Source of the DNA: Candidatus Sulfopaludibacter sp. SbA3
GTDB lineage: Bacteria > Acidobacteriota > Vicinamibacteria > Vicinamibacterales > UBA2999
Assembly (NCBI GenBank): GCA_945903265.1
Contig: CAMDNQ010000015.1
Span: 1-64,000, forward strand
Reading direction: 5' to 3'
Length of the DNA stretch: 64,000 nt
In this document: positions 25,620 through 34,473 of the stretch, piece by piece
Numbering within the stretch: the stretch's first letter is position 1
Layout of the letters: each line of letters opens with the position of its first letter
The notes under the pieces: generated by a model
Seen by the model: the letters and a program-made list of their open reading frames with translations, nothing else
What the model was told of the DNA's origin: nothing
Databases searched by the model: none
Position numbers and translations under genes: made by a program

Positions 25620-26600
25620 TTACTTATTGCACATCGTGCGCGCGAGGTCGAAGACGTCCCGTTCGGTCGGGACGGTGACGTCCTCGAGCACAGGGGAAAA
25701 CGGAATCGGCACGTGGCGGGCGCCCAGCCGGCGCACCGGACCGTCCAGGTCGTAAAACGCGCCTTCCGCAATGACCGACGCGATCTCGCCGGTCACGCCG
25801 TAGCGGAAGTAGCCCTCGTCGATGACCATCGCGCGAGACGTCTTGCGGGCCGATTCGATGAGGGTCTTTTCGTCGAGCGGCCAGGTGGTGCGCGGATCGA
25901 CGATTTCGGCATCGATGCCGATTTCCTCGAGCATGGCCGCCGCGCCGAGCGCGACCTGCACCATGCTGCTCGTCGCAACGAGCGTGATATCCCGCCCCTG
26001 TCGTTTGATGTCGGCAACGCCGAGCGGAACGACGTAGTCGTCTTCCGGCACGGGTCCCTTCACTTTCGTATAGCTGATCTTGTCTTCGAAGATGATCACC
26101 GGATTGTCGTCGCGGATGGCCGCCTTGAGCAGTCCCTTCGCATCGTACGGGGTCGAAGGCATGGCCACCTTGAGTCCGGGAATATGGCTCGGCCACGCAT
26201 GCAGCGACTGCGAGTGCTGCGCCGCCGATCGACGCGACGCGCCCATCGTCGCCCGCACGACCATCGGCACTTTCCACTTGCCGCCAGACATGTAGTGGAT
26301 CTTGGCCGCCTGGTTGACGACCTGGTCCATGATGAGCGCCAGAAAGTCGCCGAACATGATGTCGACGACGGGACGCATGCCGGCCATGGCGGCGCCGACG
26401 GCGAGTCCGGTGAATCCGGGTTCCGAGATTGGCGTGTCGATGACGCGGGTGCAGCCGAACTCGTCCACCAGCCCCTTGAGAACCTTGAACGTCGTTCCTG
26501 CCTCCGCGACGTCTTCGCCCAGGAGCACGACGCGTGGATCGCGGCGCATCTCCTCGGCCAGCGCCATGCGGATGGCGTCCCCGAAGGACATGTCAGGCAT
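25620..26600 (-). CDS. 2-oxoacid dehydrogenase E1 component, beta subunit
   Basis: 326 residues. Transketolase-like pyrimidine-binding domain: LGEDVAEAGTTFKV, then GKWKVPMVVRATMG and HSQSLHAWPSHIPGLKV are characteristic of PdhB/AcoB/BkdB. It pairs with the E1 alpha product encoded directly upstream, to decarboxylate a 2-oxoacid or acetoin using TPP. ATG 26600 is chosen because GAGGA lies six bases upstream; it overlaps the E1 alpha stop by eight bases. A palindromic element separates it from M24 downstream. Confidence 0.93.
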   Translation of the reverse strand: MPDMSFGDAIRMALAEEMRRDPRVVLLGEDVAEAGTTFKVLKGLVDEFGCTRVIDTPISEPGFTGLAVGAAMAGMRPVVDIMFGDFLALIMDQVVNQAAKIHYMSGGKWKVPMVVRATMGASRRSAAQHSQSLHAWPSHIPGLKVAMPSTPYDAKGLLKAAIRDDNPVIIFEDKISYTKVKGPVPEDDYVVPLGVADIKRQGRDITLVATSSMVQVALGAAAMLEEIGIDAEIVDPRTTWPLDEKTLIESARKTSRAMVIDEGYFRYGVTGEIASVIAEGAFYDLDGPVRRLGARHVPIPFSPVLEDVTVPTERDVFDLARTMCNK

Positions 26601-27558
26601 ACACGTCCTCGTCGACACGCGAGGGATCCGGATACGGCGCTTTCATGGCGAACTCCACGGCCGCGTCCATTTCGGCAGCGACCTCGACATCGATCCGCTC
26701 GAACGCATCGCGCCCCATCAGGCCTTTGGATTCCAGCCACGCACGATGCAGCGCAATCGGATCGCGACCCGTCACCCACTCCTGCTCTTCCTGTTTGGAC
26801 CGGTAGTACTCGCGCGCGATGTCGCCGACATGGTGCCCGCGATACCGGTAGGTATCGAGCAGCAGGAAGCCGGGGCCCTCGCCGCGGCGTGCGCGCTCGA
26901 CCAACCTGACGGCCGCGGTGTTGACCGCGCGCACATCCTGGCCGTCGACGGCTTCACTGTCGATTCCGAATGCACGCGGCCGAGCGAGCATGTCGCCGGC
27001 GGTCGTTTCGGAACAGTGCGTGTACTCGTTGTACAGATTGTTCTCGCAGGCGTAAATCACCGGCAGCGTCCAGAGCTGCGCCAGGTTCATCGACTCGTAC
27101 AGCACGCCCTGCCCGAGCGCGCCCTCGCCGAAGAAACAGACGGCGACGCGCCCCTGCTCCAGAAACTTCGCGGCAAAGGCGGCACCCGTCGCAATGCCGG
27201 CGCCGCCGCCGACAATCGCGTTCGCGCCGAGGTTGCCGGTGGCGGGGTCTGCGATGTGCATCGACCCGCCCTTGCCCTTGCAGTAGCCGGCTTCCTTGCC
27301 GAGCAGCTCGGCGAACATCAGGTGCGGCGACGCGCCTTTGGCGAGGCAGTGGCCGTGGCCGCGATGCGTGCTGGTGATGTAGTCGTCGGTCCGCAACGCC
27401 TCGCAGATCCCCACGGCGATCGCCTCTTCGCCAATATAGAGGTGGGCCAGCCCCGGCATGAGCGCCCGCGTATACAGGTCGTTGACCCGCTCCTCGAAGA
27501 ACCGGATCGCCACCATCTGCCGATACATCCGCACAAATCTCTCGGCGTCGGCACTCAT
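26593..27558 (-). CDS. 2-oxoacid dehydrogenase E1 component, alpha subunit
   Basis: 321 residues. TPP-binding motif FFGEGALGQG and later ENNLYNEYTH match acetoin/pyruvate dehydrogenase E1 alpha. The phosphorylation-loop area reads YRYRGHHVGD. The early HRGHGHCLAKG is typical of the acetoin and branched-chain subgroup. Its ATG overlaps the upstream dehydrogenase stop by four bases and its stop overlaps E1 beta, so stoichiometric coupled translation is likely. Confidence 0.93.
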   Translation of the reverse strand: MSADAERFVRMYRQMVAIRFFEERVNDLYTRALMPGLAHLYIGEEAIAVGICEALRTDDYITSTHRGHGHCLAKGASPHLMFAELLGKEAGYCKGKGGSMHIADPATGNLGANAIVGGGAGIATGAAFAAKFLEQGRVAVCFFGEGALGQGVLYESMNLAQLWTLPVIYACENNLYNEYTHCSETTAGDMLARPRAFGIDSEAVDGQDVRAVNTAAVRLVERARRGEGPGFLLLDTYRYRGHHVGDIAREYYRSKQEEQEWVTGRDPIALHRAWLESKGLMGRDAFERIDVEVAAEMDAAVEFAMKAPYPDPSRVDEDVYA

Positions 27559-28436
27559 GCCTGCACCCCTGACATCTGCGCCAGCAGCCGGAACACTGCG
27601 GCAAAATCCTCGTCGCTGAGGCCGGCATCGCGGGCGGCCATCAGGAAATCACTGGTGACGGTGGTCGTGGGCAGGGGGACCTTCAACTGGCGGCCCATGT
27701 CGAGCGCCAGCGTCAGGTCCTTCTGCATCATGCGCACGTTGAACCACGCCTCGCCGGGCCGCTCGAGCACGAACGGCCCCCGGTATTGAATCATCGGCGA
27801 CGCAATGACGCTATGCGTCATGACGTCGACCGCGGTCGCGCGGGGAATGCCGCTCTTTTCCGCCAGCAGCACACCCTCCGAGAACGCCAGCATCTGTACC
27901 GCGAGGCTCAGATTGATCGCGATCTTCATCGAGAGCGCGAGACCGTTGGGGCCCACATGTGTCACTTTCGGCCCGATGTCTTCGAGAATCGGCTTCAGGC
28001 GATCGAATGTCGCGGGATCGCCGCCTACCATCATCGACAGTTTGCCCTGCTCGAGTGTCAGCGGACTGCCCGAGACCGGCGCGTCCACCATGTCGGCGCC
28101 CGCCGCGCGAACGCGCGCCGCGACGGCACGGCTGACGTCCGGGCTGATCGTGCTCATATCGATGACAAGCTTCCCGGCGGACAGGCCCGACACGACCCCG
28201 TCGGCTCCCAGCGTCACCGATTCGAGGGCGGCGGAATCGCTCACCATGATGAAGGTGGCGTCAGAACCCTGCGCGACCTCGCGAGGGGAATCGGCCCAGG
28301 CCATCCCGCGCTCGATCAGCCACTCCGCTTTTGCGCGGGTGCGGTTGTAGCCGGTGACGCGGTGACCCTTCTCGAGCAGGCGCGCGGCCATGCGCCCGCC
28401 CATGACGCCAAGTCCGATATATCCGAGATTTGCCAA
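27555..28436 (-). CDS. Beta-hydroxyacid dehydrogenase (3-hydroxyisobutyrate dehydrogenase family)
   Basis: 293 residues. N-terminal Rossmann motif GLGVMGGRMA (8-17), substrate-binding DAPVSGS and catalytic lysine in LSMKIAINLS (about K170) identify the family (HIBADH, GarR, GlxR). It oxidises a 3-hydroxyacid to a semialdehyde. It is the first gene of the dehydrogenase cluster, coupled by ATGA to E1 alpha. Together with the semialdehyde dehydrogenase this suggests catabolism of a branched-chain or hydroxyacid substrate (inference). Confidence 0.9.
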   Translation of the reverse strand: MANLGYIGLGVMGGRMAARLLEKGHRVTGYNRTRAKAEWLIERGMAWADSPREVAQGSDATFIMVSDSAALESVTLGADGVVSGLSAGKLVIDMSTISPDVSRAVAARVRAAGADMVDAPVSGSPLTLEQGKLSMMVGGDPATFDRLKPILEDIGPKVTHVGPNGLALSMKIAINLSLAVQMLAFSEGVLLAEKSGIPRATAVDVMTHSVIASPMIQYRGPFVLERPGEAWFNVRMMQKDLTLALDMGRQLKVPLPTTTVTSDFLMAARDAGLSDEDFAAVFRLLAQMSGVQA

Positions 28437-28455
28437 GAATGGAGAGTATAGGGTC

Positions 28456-29739
28456 TTACCAGGCGGCGCGAATGGGCGTGCCGACGAGGAGCGCCGGATT
28501 GACGCCGGCTCGAGGGCGGAATTTCTGCGCGCGTCCGGCGTTCACTTCGGCGAGGTAGAGGTTCCCCTCCTGATCGACGCTGATGCCGTGGACGTTCCAG
28601 AGCGCGCCCGGCCATTCGCCGCGGCTGCCCCAGGAATACTGGTACCGGCCGTTGAGGTCGAACTTCACGACCTTTGAGGTGTCGTTGTCGACGGTCCAGA
28701 GGTGCTTGTCAGCGGAGAGATACAACACCTGCGGCGTTGATGGCCCGCCCGTGCTGAACTGGTCGAGATACGTGCCGTTCTCGTCGAAGACCTGGATTCG
28801 CGCGTTTTCACGGTCGGTCACGTACACCCGGCGTGTCTCGGGATCGACGACCACGCCGTGGACGGCGTTGAAGGTTCCAGGAGTCGTGTCGTTTTCGGTG
28901 GTGCTCTTCTCGCCCCAGGCCGTCAGATACTTCCCGGTCGCATCGAACTTCACGACGCGCGTATTGGCGTAGCCGTCGGCCACGAACAGCGTGCTGTCGG
29001 GCAGCCAGTTCAGGAACGTCGGACGGTTGAAATGCGCCCCATCGGTCCCCGGCTCGCCCTTGACGCCGAGCGTCTGGACCAGCTGCTTGCCGTCATTCGT
29101 GAACTTGTAGACGGCATGCTGACGGTCGTCGACGACCCACACGTGCTTTTCCGCGTCGTACGGATTGATGAACACCGAGTGCGGGCGCCGGAACAGGTCG
29201 TCCCACTGCGTCCAGACGTCCTGTTCGATGATGTTGCCCTGTGCGTCGACGACGATCAGGCAGTGTTCCCACCGCGCATCGACGCCCATCGTCCCCTTCC
29301 ACCCATTCCAGCCGTCGCTCCCCGAGTTGCCGGGACTGCTGACCGGTCCGACCGACGCATTGCGGAAGGGCGTCTGGGAGACGGGGAAGGAAATGCTCGG
29401 CCCGATGCCCGGATACGGCGCTTCGACCGGCCGCGCGAGCGCCGGCAGCTCGCCGCGCATCAGGATGAAGACGCGGTTCGGGCTCTCCGCGAAGATGCCC
29501 TGCACCGCGCCCCACGTCCACTGCTCATGGCCGCTCAACTGCGAGAGCGGCTTCGGCCAGTTTTCGACCACCTCGTACGGTCCGGTCTGATCCTGGCCGC
29601 CCTTCTGACCCGGCACAGCCGGTCCGAGCACCCCGGCCGCCTGGCTCTCGACCGGCACTTCGCTCTGACTGAGGAAGTAGCCGGCGGCGAGACCCGCGGC
29701 GGCCGCGATGCCCGCGACGGCAGCGGTGCGGGCGTTCAC
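28456..29739 (-). CDS. NHL-repeat beta-propeller protein, membrane-anchored (peptidyl-hydroxyglycine lyase-like)
   Basis: 427 residues. An uncleaved or cleavable signal helix (about 5-22) precedes an extracytoplasmic domain with NHL-type repeats: RPHSVFINPYDAEKHVWVVDD, FNRPTFLNWLPDSTLFVADGY, GVVVDPETRRVYVTDR, GISVDQEGNLYLAEV. The arrangement resembles the lyase domain of peptidylglycine amidating enzymes, but activity is unknown. Start GTG 29739 overlaps the rplI stop as GTGA, so it is translationally coupled to ribosomal protein L9, an odd partner. Confidence 0.87.
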   Translation of the reverse strand: MNARTAAVAGIAAAAGLAAGYFLSQSEVPVESQAAGVLGPAVPGQKGGQDQTGPYEVVENWPKPLSQLSGHEQWTWGAVQGIFAESPNRVFILMRGELPALARPVEAPYPGIGPSISFPVSQTPFRNASVGPVSSPGNSGSDGWNGWKGTMGVDARWEHCLIVVDAQGNIIEQDVWTQWDDLFRRPHSVFINPYDAEKHVWVVDDRQHAVYKFTNDGKQLVQTLGVKGEPGTDGAHFNRPTFLNWLPDSTLFVADGYANTRVVKFDATGKYLTAWGEKSTTENDTTPGTFNAVHGVVVDPETRRVYVTDRENARIQVFDENGTYLDQFSTGGPSTPQVLYLSADKHLWTVDNDTSKVVKFDLNGRYQYSWGSRGEWPGALWNVHGISVDQEGNLYLAEVNAGRAQKFRPRAGVNPALLVGTPIRAAW

Positions 29740-30191
29740 TGGGCGGCGCCTTCTCTGACGACCCGCACCTTCAGCGGCACCGTGACTTCGCGATGCAGCT
29801 TGAGCGGCACATCATGGCTGCCGATCGCCTTGATCGGCTCCGGCAGGATGATCTTCCGCTTGTCGATCTCGAACCCCTTCGTCTTGAGGAAATCGGCGAT
29901 GTCGCCGCCGGTCACCGAGCCGTACAGCTGCTCGGTGTCGCCGACGCGGCGCGTGATCGCGATGTCCAGCGCGGACAGGCGCGCAGCCAGCGCTTCGGCC
30001 TGCCCTTTTTCCTCGGCTTCGCGCGACTCGGTGATCTTCCGCTCGCGCTCCACGTGCTTCTTGTTCGCCTCGGTCACCGGCAGCGCCAGCTTCCGCGGCA
30101 GCAGGTAGTTGCGGGCGTAGCCGTCCGAGACTTTCACAATCTCGCCGCGCTTGCCGACGTGCTCGACGTGTTCTCTGAGAATGATTTCCAT
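29736..30191 (-). CDS. rplI: 50S ribosomal protein L9
   Basis: 151 residues. It begins MEIILREHVEHVGKRGEIV with the long connecting helix rich in Glu/Arg/Lys (about 45-75) and the C-terminal 23S-binding domain containing GSVTGGDIADFL. Part of rpsF-rpsR-rplI. Its stop overlaps the GTG start of the NHL protein. Confidence 0.96.
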   Translation of the reverse strand: MEIILREHVEHVGKRGEIVKVSDGYARNYLLPRKLALPVTEANKKHVERERKITESREAEEKGQAEALAARLSALDIAITRRVGDTEQLYGSVTGGDIADFLKTKGFEIDKRKIILPEPIKAIGSHDVPLKLHREVTVPLKVRVVREGAAQ

Positions 30192-30203
30192 GTCTGCCTC
30201 GGC

Positions 30204-30527
30204 CTATTCCGCGGTGTACGGAATCAACGCCAGCTGCCGCGCGCGCATGATGGCCGTCCGAAGTTTCCGCTGGTGCAGCGCGCAGGTCCCCGAGATCCGG
30301 CGCGGGACGATCTTCGCCCGTTCCGGCACGAACGACATCAGGAGCTTGCTGTCCTTGTAGTTGATGTCGTCGATCTTCTCGGCGCAGAACCGGCACACCT
30401 TGCGGCGCCGGAACATGGGACGACGCTGGCCGTCCTTGCCCTTTTCGCCCGCGGCGCCCGCGCCGGCACGTCCGCCACGTCCGCCGCCGCTGCTGCTGCT
30501 GCTTGGTCCGCTGCGTCGTCCGTTCAT
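30204..30527 (-). CDS. rpsR: 30S ribosomal protein S18
   Basis: 107 residues, longer than the usual 75-80 because of a ~35-residue Ser/Gly/Ala-rich N-terminal extension. The S18 core begins near [12 protein letters not shown] and contains [13 protein letters not shown] and PRRISGTC. The start ATG 30527 overlaps the rpsF stop as ATGA, which supports this long form over an internal start. Confidence 0.95.
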   Translation of the reverse strand: MNGRRSGPSSSSSGGGRGGRAGAGAAGEKGKDGQRRPMFRRRKVCRFCAEKIDDINYKDSKLLMSFVPERAKIVPRRISGTCALHQRKLRTAIMRARQLALIPYTAE

Positions 30528-30976
30528 CGCACATCCTCCACTGCGTCAAACCGATCGTCCTGGTCGTCGTCGTCGAGTTCCTTCTGACCTTCACCGGGCT
30601 GGCGGTCGGGCGGGAGCCCGCGGGCCACGCGCCGCCGGCGCGACTCCTCGGTGCGGATCGACTTGCGCCGCTCGACGATGCGCTCGTCTTCGTCGACGCG
30701 CACGACCAGATGGCGGATGACGAGATCGAATACCTTGAGACGGCGGTCGATTTCCTTCATCAGCTCACCGGAGCCGTTGATCACATGAAGGACATACGTG
30801 CCTTCCTTGTGATGGCCGATCTCATACGCCAGCTTACGCCGGCCCCAGTTGTCGGTTTTCTCGATCTGGCCCTCGAGGCGCTGCACGATCCCTTCAACCT
30901 GGGTCTGCAGCTCCGTGACCTGATCGTCGGTCGCGTCGGGTGACACGACGTAGACGAGCTCGTACTTCCTGTTCAT
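30524..30976 (-). CDS. rpsF: 30S ribosomal protein S6
   Basis: 150 residues. Core S6 fold (about 1-100) includes [28 protein letters not shown] and GTYVLHV. The C-terminal ~45 residues are a charged, acidic tail ([13 protein letters not shown]). AAGGAG lies five bases before ATG 30976. No ssb gene sits between rpsF and rpsR, unlike in many bacteria. Confidence 0.95.
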   Translation of the reverse strand: MNRKYELVYVVSPDATDDQVTELQTQVEGIVQRLEGQIEKTDNWGRRKLAYEIGHHKEGTYVLHVINGSGELMKEIDRRLKVFDLVIRHLVVRVDEDERIVERRKSIRTEESRRRRVARGLPPDRQPGEGQKELDDDDQDDRFDAVEDVR

Positions 30977-31045
30977 AAGTCTCCTTCTGGACTTGTGGCC
31001 GCTCTCTGGTTCCCGGTTCCATTCCGGGTTCCAAGCGACAAGGAG

Positions 31046-31624
31046 TTAATCGACTTCCGGGTCCGCGGGATCCGGGTTGTACCGATTCATCACCTTCTCG
31101 ATGTCCTCCGCGGCGAACATCTCAGCGGCATCGGCCGCCCGAGTGACGATATCGCTCAGCGCGGCCTGTTCGGCCGCATCGAACTTCGACAGCACGAAAT
31201 CGGCGAGATCTCTCCGGCGATCTCCCCGACCGACCCCCACCCGCAGCCGGGCGAAATCGGTCGTCCCGAGCTGCGCGACAACGGATTTCAGCCCGTTGTG
31301 GGTGCCCGCCGAGCCGCGGGCCCGAGCCCGCATGCGTCCCAGCGGCAGATCGACGTCGTCGACCACGATGAGCAGGTCGCCATGATCGACGTTGCGGTAG
31401 TTGGCGAACTCCGCAACGGCAAACCCGCTCAGATTCATGAACGTCTTCGGCTTCGCAATCAGAAACTCCGGCGAACCGAATCGTTTTGCACACGCCACCT
31501 GGCCCTCGTTGCGCCAGGCCAGGCTGTGGCGCGCGGCCAGTGCATCGGCCACCATGAAACCGACGTTGTGCCGGGTCTGGCGATACTCCTCGCCTGGATT
31601 TCCCAGACCGACAATCAGCTTCAT
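31046..31624 (-). CDS. pth: Peptidyl-tRNA hydrolase
   Basis: 192 residues. Releases tRNA from peptidyl-tRNA that drops off ribosomes. N9 and catalytic H19 (RHNVGF) and the aspartate in VVDDVDLP (about 92) are in place, as is KPKTFMNLSG. It lies between rplY and rpsF, the common rplY-pth order. Confidence 0.96.
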   Translation of the reverse strand: MKLIVGLGNPGEEYRQTRHNVGFMVADALAARHSLAWRNEGQVACAKRFGSPEFLIAKPKTFMNLSGFAVAEFANYRNVDHGDLLIVVDDVDLPLGRMRARARGSAGTHNGLKSVVAQLGTTDFARLRVGVGRGDRRRDLADFVLSKFDAAEQAALSDIVTRAADAAEMFAAEDIEKVMNRYNPDPADPEVD

Positions 31625-31636
31625 GACGACGCGAAT

Positions 31637-32335
31637 CTACTTCTTGGCCGGCTCTTTCTTGGCTGGCTCGTCGCCTTCCTTGTCGGTCTTGCCCTTCTTC
31701 ACGACCTCAGGCTCGGCCGCGGCACCTGGCGCCGCCACCGCGGCGTCGGCCGCCGGGGCTTCCTCGACCTTCGGCAGCACGACGTGGACGATCATCGTTT
31801 CCGGATCGCTCAGCGGCTTCCACTTCGGGTTTTCCGGCAGGTCGCGCAGCCTGATGGACTGGTTCAGCATCAACTCCGACGCATCGATGTCGATGTGCTC
31901 GGGGATGTCCGCCGGGAGGCACTGCACCTGGATTTCACGCGTCACGAAGTCGAGGACGCCGCCCTGCAGCTTCACGCCCTTCGGTTCACCCTTCACGAGG
32001 AACGGGACCGTCACCGTAATCGCGCGGTCCATGGCGAGCTGGTAGAAGTCCGCGTGGAGCAGCTTGTGGGTGACCGGATCCAGCTGGTACTCCTTGACCA
32101 TCACGCGCGATTCCGCCCCATCGAGCTTGAGGTTGATCAGCGTGTTGGCACCCGATTCCAGGTGCAGGATCCGCATCAACTCCTTTGGATCGACGGCGAC
32201 CGGAATGCCCTCAGGCAGCTTCGCGTCCTTCCGCGTCCCGTAGACCACGGCGGGGATGCGCCCCTGGACGCGCAGCCGGCGCGCCTCGTTCTTGCCGCGC
32301 CCATCTCTCTTTACAACGTCAAGTGTCGCTTCCAT
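31637..32335 (-). CDS. rplY: 50S ribosomal protein L25 (Ctc family)
   Basis: 232 residues. The N-terminal L25 domain (about 1-93, GRGKNEARRLRVQGRIPAVV) binds 5S rRNA, followed by the TL5/Ctc beta domain and a Lys/Glu/Ala-rich tail. The long form is typical outside enterobacteria. AGGAAAGAG precedes ATG 32335. It lies 9 bases downstream of prs and 12 bases upstream of pth. Confidence 0.95.
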   Translation of the reverse strand: MEATLDVVKRDGRGKNEARRLRVQGRIPAVVYGTRKDAKLPEGIPVAVDPKELMRILHLESGANTLINLKLDGAESRVMVKEYQLDPVTHKLLHADFYQLAMDRAITVTVPFLVKGEPKGVKLQGGVLDFVTREIQVQCLPADIPEHIDIDASELMLNQSIRLRDLPENPKWKPLSDPETMIVHVVLPKVEEAPAADAAVAAPGAAAEPEVVKKGKTDKEGDEPAKKEPAKK

Positions 32336-32344
32336 ATCTCTTTC

Positions 32345-33325
32345 CTACACAAACAGCGATGAGACAGATGTTTCTTCGTGAATGCTGCGAATCGCCTGAC
32401 CCAGCAGACGGGCCACCGACAGCACGACGATCTTCTTGCACTGCTGCGCTTCGCCGCGCAGCGGGATGGTATTGGTCACAATCAGCTGATCGATCGGCGC
32501 GTTCTGGATGCGCTCGATCGCCGGCCCTGACAGAACGGGGTGCACCGCGCACGCGAGCACCTTGCCGGCACCGGCGGCCTTCAGTGCCGTTGCGGCCTTC
32601 TGAATCGTGCCCGCCGTGTCGATGATGTCGTCCTGCAGGATACAGGTGCGGCCCGCGACGTCGCCGATGACATTCATCACTTCCGCGGTCCCGTCGTCGG
32701 TCCGGCGCTTGTCGATCACCGCGAGCTCGGCGTCCAGACGCTTCGCATAGGCGCGGGCGCGTTCCGCACCGCCGGCGTCCGGAGACACGATCGTGAGCTT
32801 CGGGCTGTCGGTGCGCCCCAGGTAGTCGATGATCACCGGCGCCGCGAACAGGTGGTCCACCGGAATGTCAAAGAACCCCTGAATCTGCGCCTTGTGGAGG
32901 TCCATCGTCAGGACCCGGTTCGTGCCGGCGGCGCTCAGCAGGTTCGCGACGAGCTTGGCTGAAATCGGGACGCGCGGCTTGTCCTTGCGGTCCTGGCGCG
33001 CGTAGCCGTAATACGGGATGACGGCGGTGATGCGCGCCGCCGACGACCGCTTGAACGCGTCGATCATGATCAGCAGCTCCATGAGGTGCTGATCGACGTT
33101 CGAGCAGGTCGGCTGGACGATGAAGACGTCGGCGCCGCGGATGTTTTCGTCGATCTGGAAGGAGACTTCAGTGTCGGGGAAGCGGCGCAGGCGCGACTGG
33201 CCGACGGGGATGCCGAGAAATTCGGCAATCTCCTTCGTCAGCGTCACGTGGGCGCTGCCCGAAAATACCTTCAGATCGCCGAAACCTGTCGGCGTCAAGC
33301 CTTCACCACTGAGCGCTCGTCTCAT
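32345..33325 (-). CDS. prs: Ribose-phosphate pyrophosphokinase
   Basis: 326 residues. Makes PRPP from ribose 5-phosphate and ATP for nucleotide, His and Trp synthesis. The PRPP-binding loop DDIIDTAGT and the ATP-site YGYARQDRK are clear. ATG 33325 is chosen; the frame stays open upstream across the tRNA-Gln gene and so cannot be coding there. A 9-base tandem duplication lies just upstream of the start. Confidence 0.96.
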   Translation of the reverse strand: MRRALSGEGLTPTGFGDLKVFSGSAHVTLTKEIAEFLGIPVGQSRLRRFPDTEVSFQIDENIRGADVFIVQPTCSNVDQHLMELLIMIDAFKRSSAARITAVIPYYGYARQDRKDKPRVPISAKLVANLLSAAGTNRVLTMDLHKAQIQGFFDIPVDHLFAAPVIIDYLGRTDSPKLTIVSPDAGGAERARAYAKRLDAELAVIDKRRTDDGTAEVMNVIGDVAGRTCILQDDIIDTAGTIQKAATALKAAGAGKVLACAVHPVLSGPAIERIQNAPIDQLIVTNTIPLRGEAQQCKKIVVLSVARLLGQAIRSIHEETSVSSLFV

Positions 33326-33333
33326 TCCCCTTT

Positions 33334-33351
33334 TTGGGTCGCTTGGGTCGC
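33334..33351. repeat. 9-base tandem duplication upstream of prs
   Basis: TTGGGTCGC occurs twice in direct succession, eight bases before the prs start codon, next to a T5/A5 run. It belongs to the class of short-period tandem repeats seen elsewhere in the window. Confidence 0.6.
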
Positions 33352-33398
33352 TGGAAACCGGGTCACTGCGCCGTCCGTCACACCGTCTGTTACGAGGC

Positions 33399-33473
33399 TG
33401 GTTGGGGCGGAAGGATTCGAACCTCCGAATACGGGAGCCAAAGTCCCGCGCCTTACCGCTTGGCCACGCCCCA
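33399..33473 (-). tRNA. tRNA-Gln (anticodon TTG)
   Basis: Acceptor TGGGGCG pairs with CGCCCCA, discriminator A, encoded CCA. Anticodon loop CTTTGGC on a CGGGA/TCCCG stem. It lies between ispE and prs on the same strand, a conserved arrangement. Downstream of its 3' end is the spacer repeat also seen at 540-556. Confidence 0.95.
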
Positions 33474-33531
33474 CCACGGTCACCGTAAGACAGTATCTGT
33501 AGGACGCTGTCAGCCAGGGTGGCGCAAACGC

Positions 33532-34473
33532 TTAGTGTAGTCGAGACAGTGGGTTGCGGGCAAGGAGACGAGGCCGGCTCAGATGCCCGTGTTCGCCTCG
33601 TCCGAGTGACTCCGTCAGCAGCACCTGCCACCCCGACGCGGCGAGGCCGTCCACCGCGGCCAGTGCCTCGGACCGCTTTTGAAACAGGCCGAATACGGTC
33701 GATCCGCTGCCGGACATCGCCGCGGCGACCGCCCCGACGCGGCGGAGCGCCGCCTTCATCTGGTCGATTTCGGGGTGATGCAGCGCAATCGGCGCCTCCA
33801 GGTCGTTGATCATCTGGGCGGCGCGCGACGGCCAGGGCCCGGGTACGAACTGCGGTTCGCGGACCGCCGGCCCCCGGGCGTTTTCGCGCTCGGCGTCGTA
33901 CCACGCGTAGGCCTCTGGCGTGGACACGCCAAACCCCGGTACCAGCAGGACCACCCAGTGGCGCGGCAGGTCGGCCAGCGGATAAATCTCGTCGCCGCGG
34001 CCAAGGCCGAGCGCCGTCCCGCCGGCCAGGAAAAACGGCACATCGGCTCCCAGCGTGGCTGCGACGTCGGTCAGCTGCGAAGGCCGGAGCTGAACGCCCC
34101 ACGCCCGCGCGAGGCCGACCAGTGTGGCCGCCGCGTCGGCGCTTCCTCCGCCAAGTCCCGCCTGGAGCGGAATCCGCTTCTCCAGTCTGACGACGACGTC
34201 GCGGGCCGGGCCCGGACGCCGAAGCGCGCGCCACAACGCTTCCCCGGCACGCCAGATCAAATTGGACTGCTCGAGCGGCACGCCCGCGGTGGCGCACTCG
34301 ATCGCGAATGGGCCCGGGCGCGTGACACAGGTGATGGTGTCGTGGAGGGAGATCGACTGAAAGACCGTGCGCAGCTCGTGAAATCCGTCCGGCCTCGGGC
34401 CCAGGACGCGCAGATCCAGGTTGATCTTCCCGTACGCGCGGACGGCGACCGCGCGCGGCGGGCTACTCGCCAC
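33532..34473 (-). CDS. ispE: 4-diphosphocytidyl-2-C-methyl-D-erythritol kinase
   Basis: GHMP kinase, step 4 of the MEP pathway. YGKINLDLRVLG at the start and PLQAGLGGGSADAAA as the ATP loop identify it; GAVAAAMSGSGSTVFG is the third motif. GTG 34473 is proposed, giving 313 residues and an 11-base overlap with the lipoprotein gene. The frame is open upstream to 34521 but that part lacks similarity. The C-terminal ~20 residues are Arg/Leu-rich and may be non-conserved. Neighbours prs and tRNA-Gln follow the usual ispE-prs-rplY-pth order. Confidence 0.92.
   Translation of the reverse strand: MASSPPRAVAVRAYGKINLDLRVLGPRPDGFHELRTVFQSISLHDTITCVTRPGPFAIECATAGVPLEQSNLIWRAGEALWRALRRPGPARDVVVRLEKRIPLQAGLGGGSADAAATLVGLARAWGVQLRPSQLTDVAATLGADVPFFLAGGTALGLGRGDEIYPLADLPRHWVVLLVPGFGVSTPEAYAWYDAERENARGPAVREPQFVPGPWPSRAAQMINDLEAPIALHHPEIDQMKAALRRVGAVAAAMSGSGSTVFGLFQKRSEALAAVDGLAASGWQVLLTESLGRGEHGHLSRPRLLARNPLSRLH

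Noticed and set aside
33326-34297. Upstream extension of the prs frame
   Set aside because: It runs through the tRNA-Gln gene and ispE; prs homologues start at ATG 33325.
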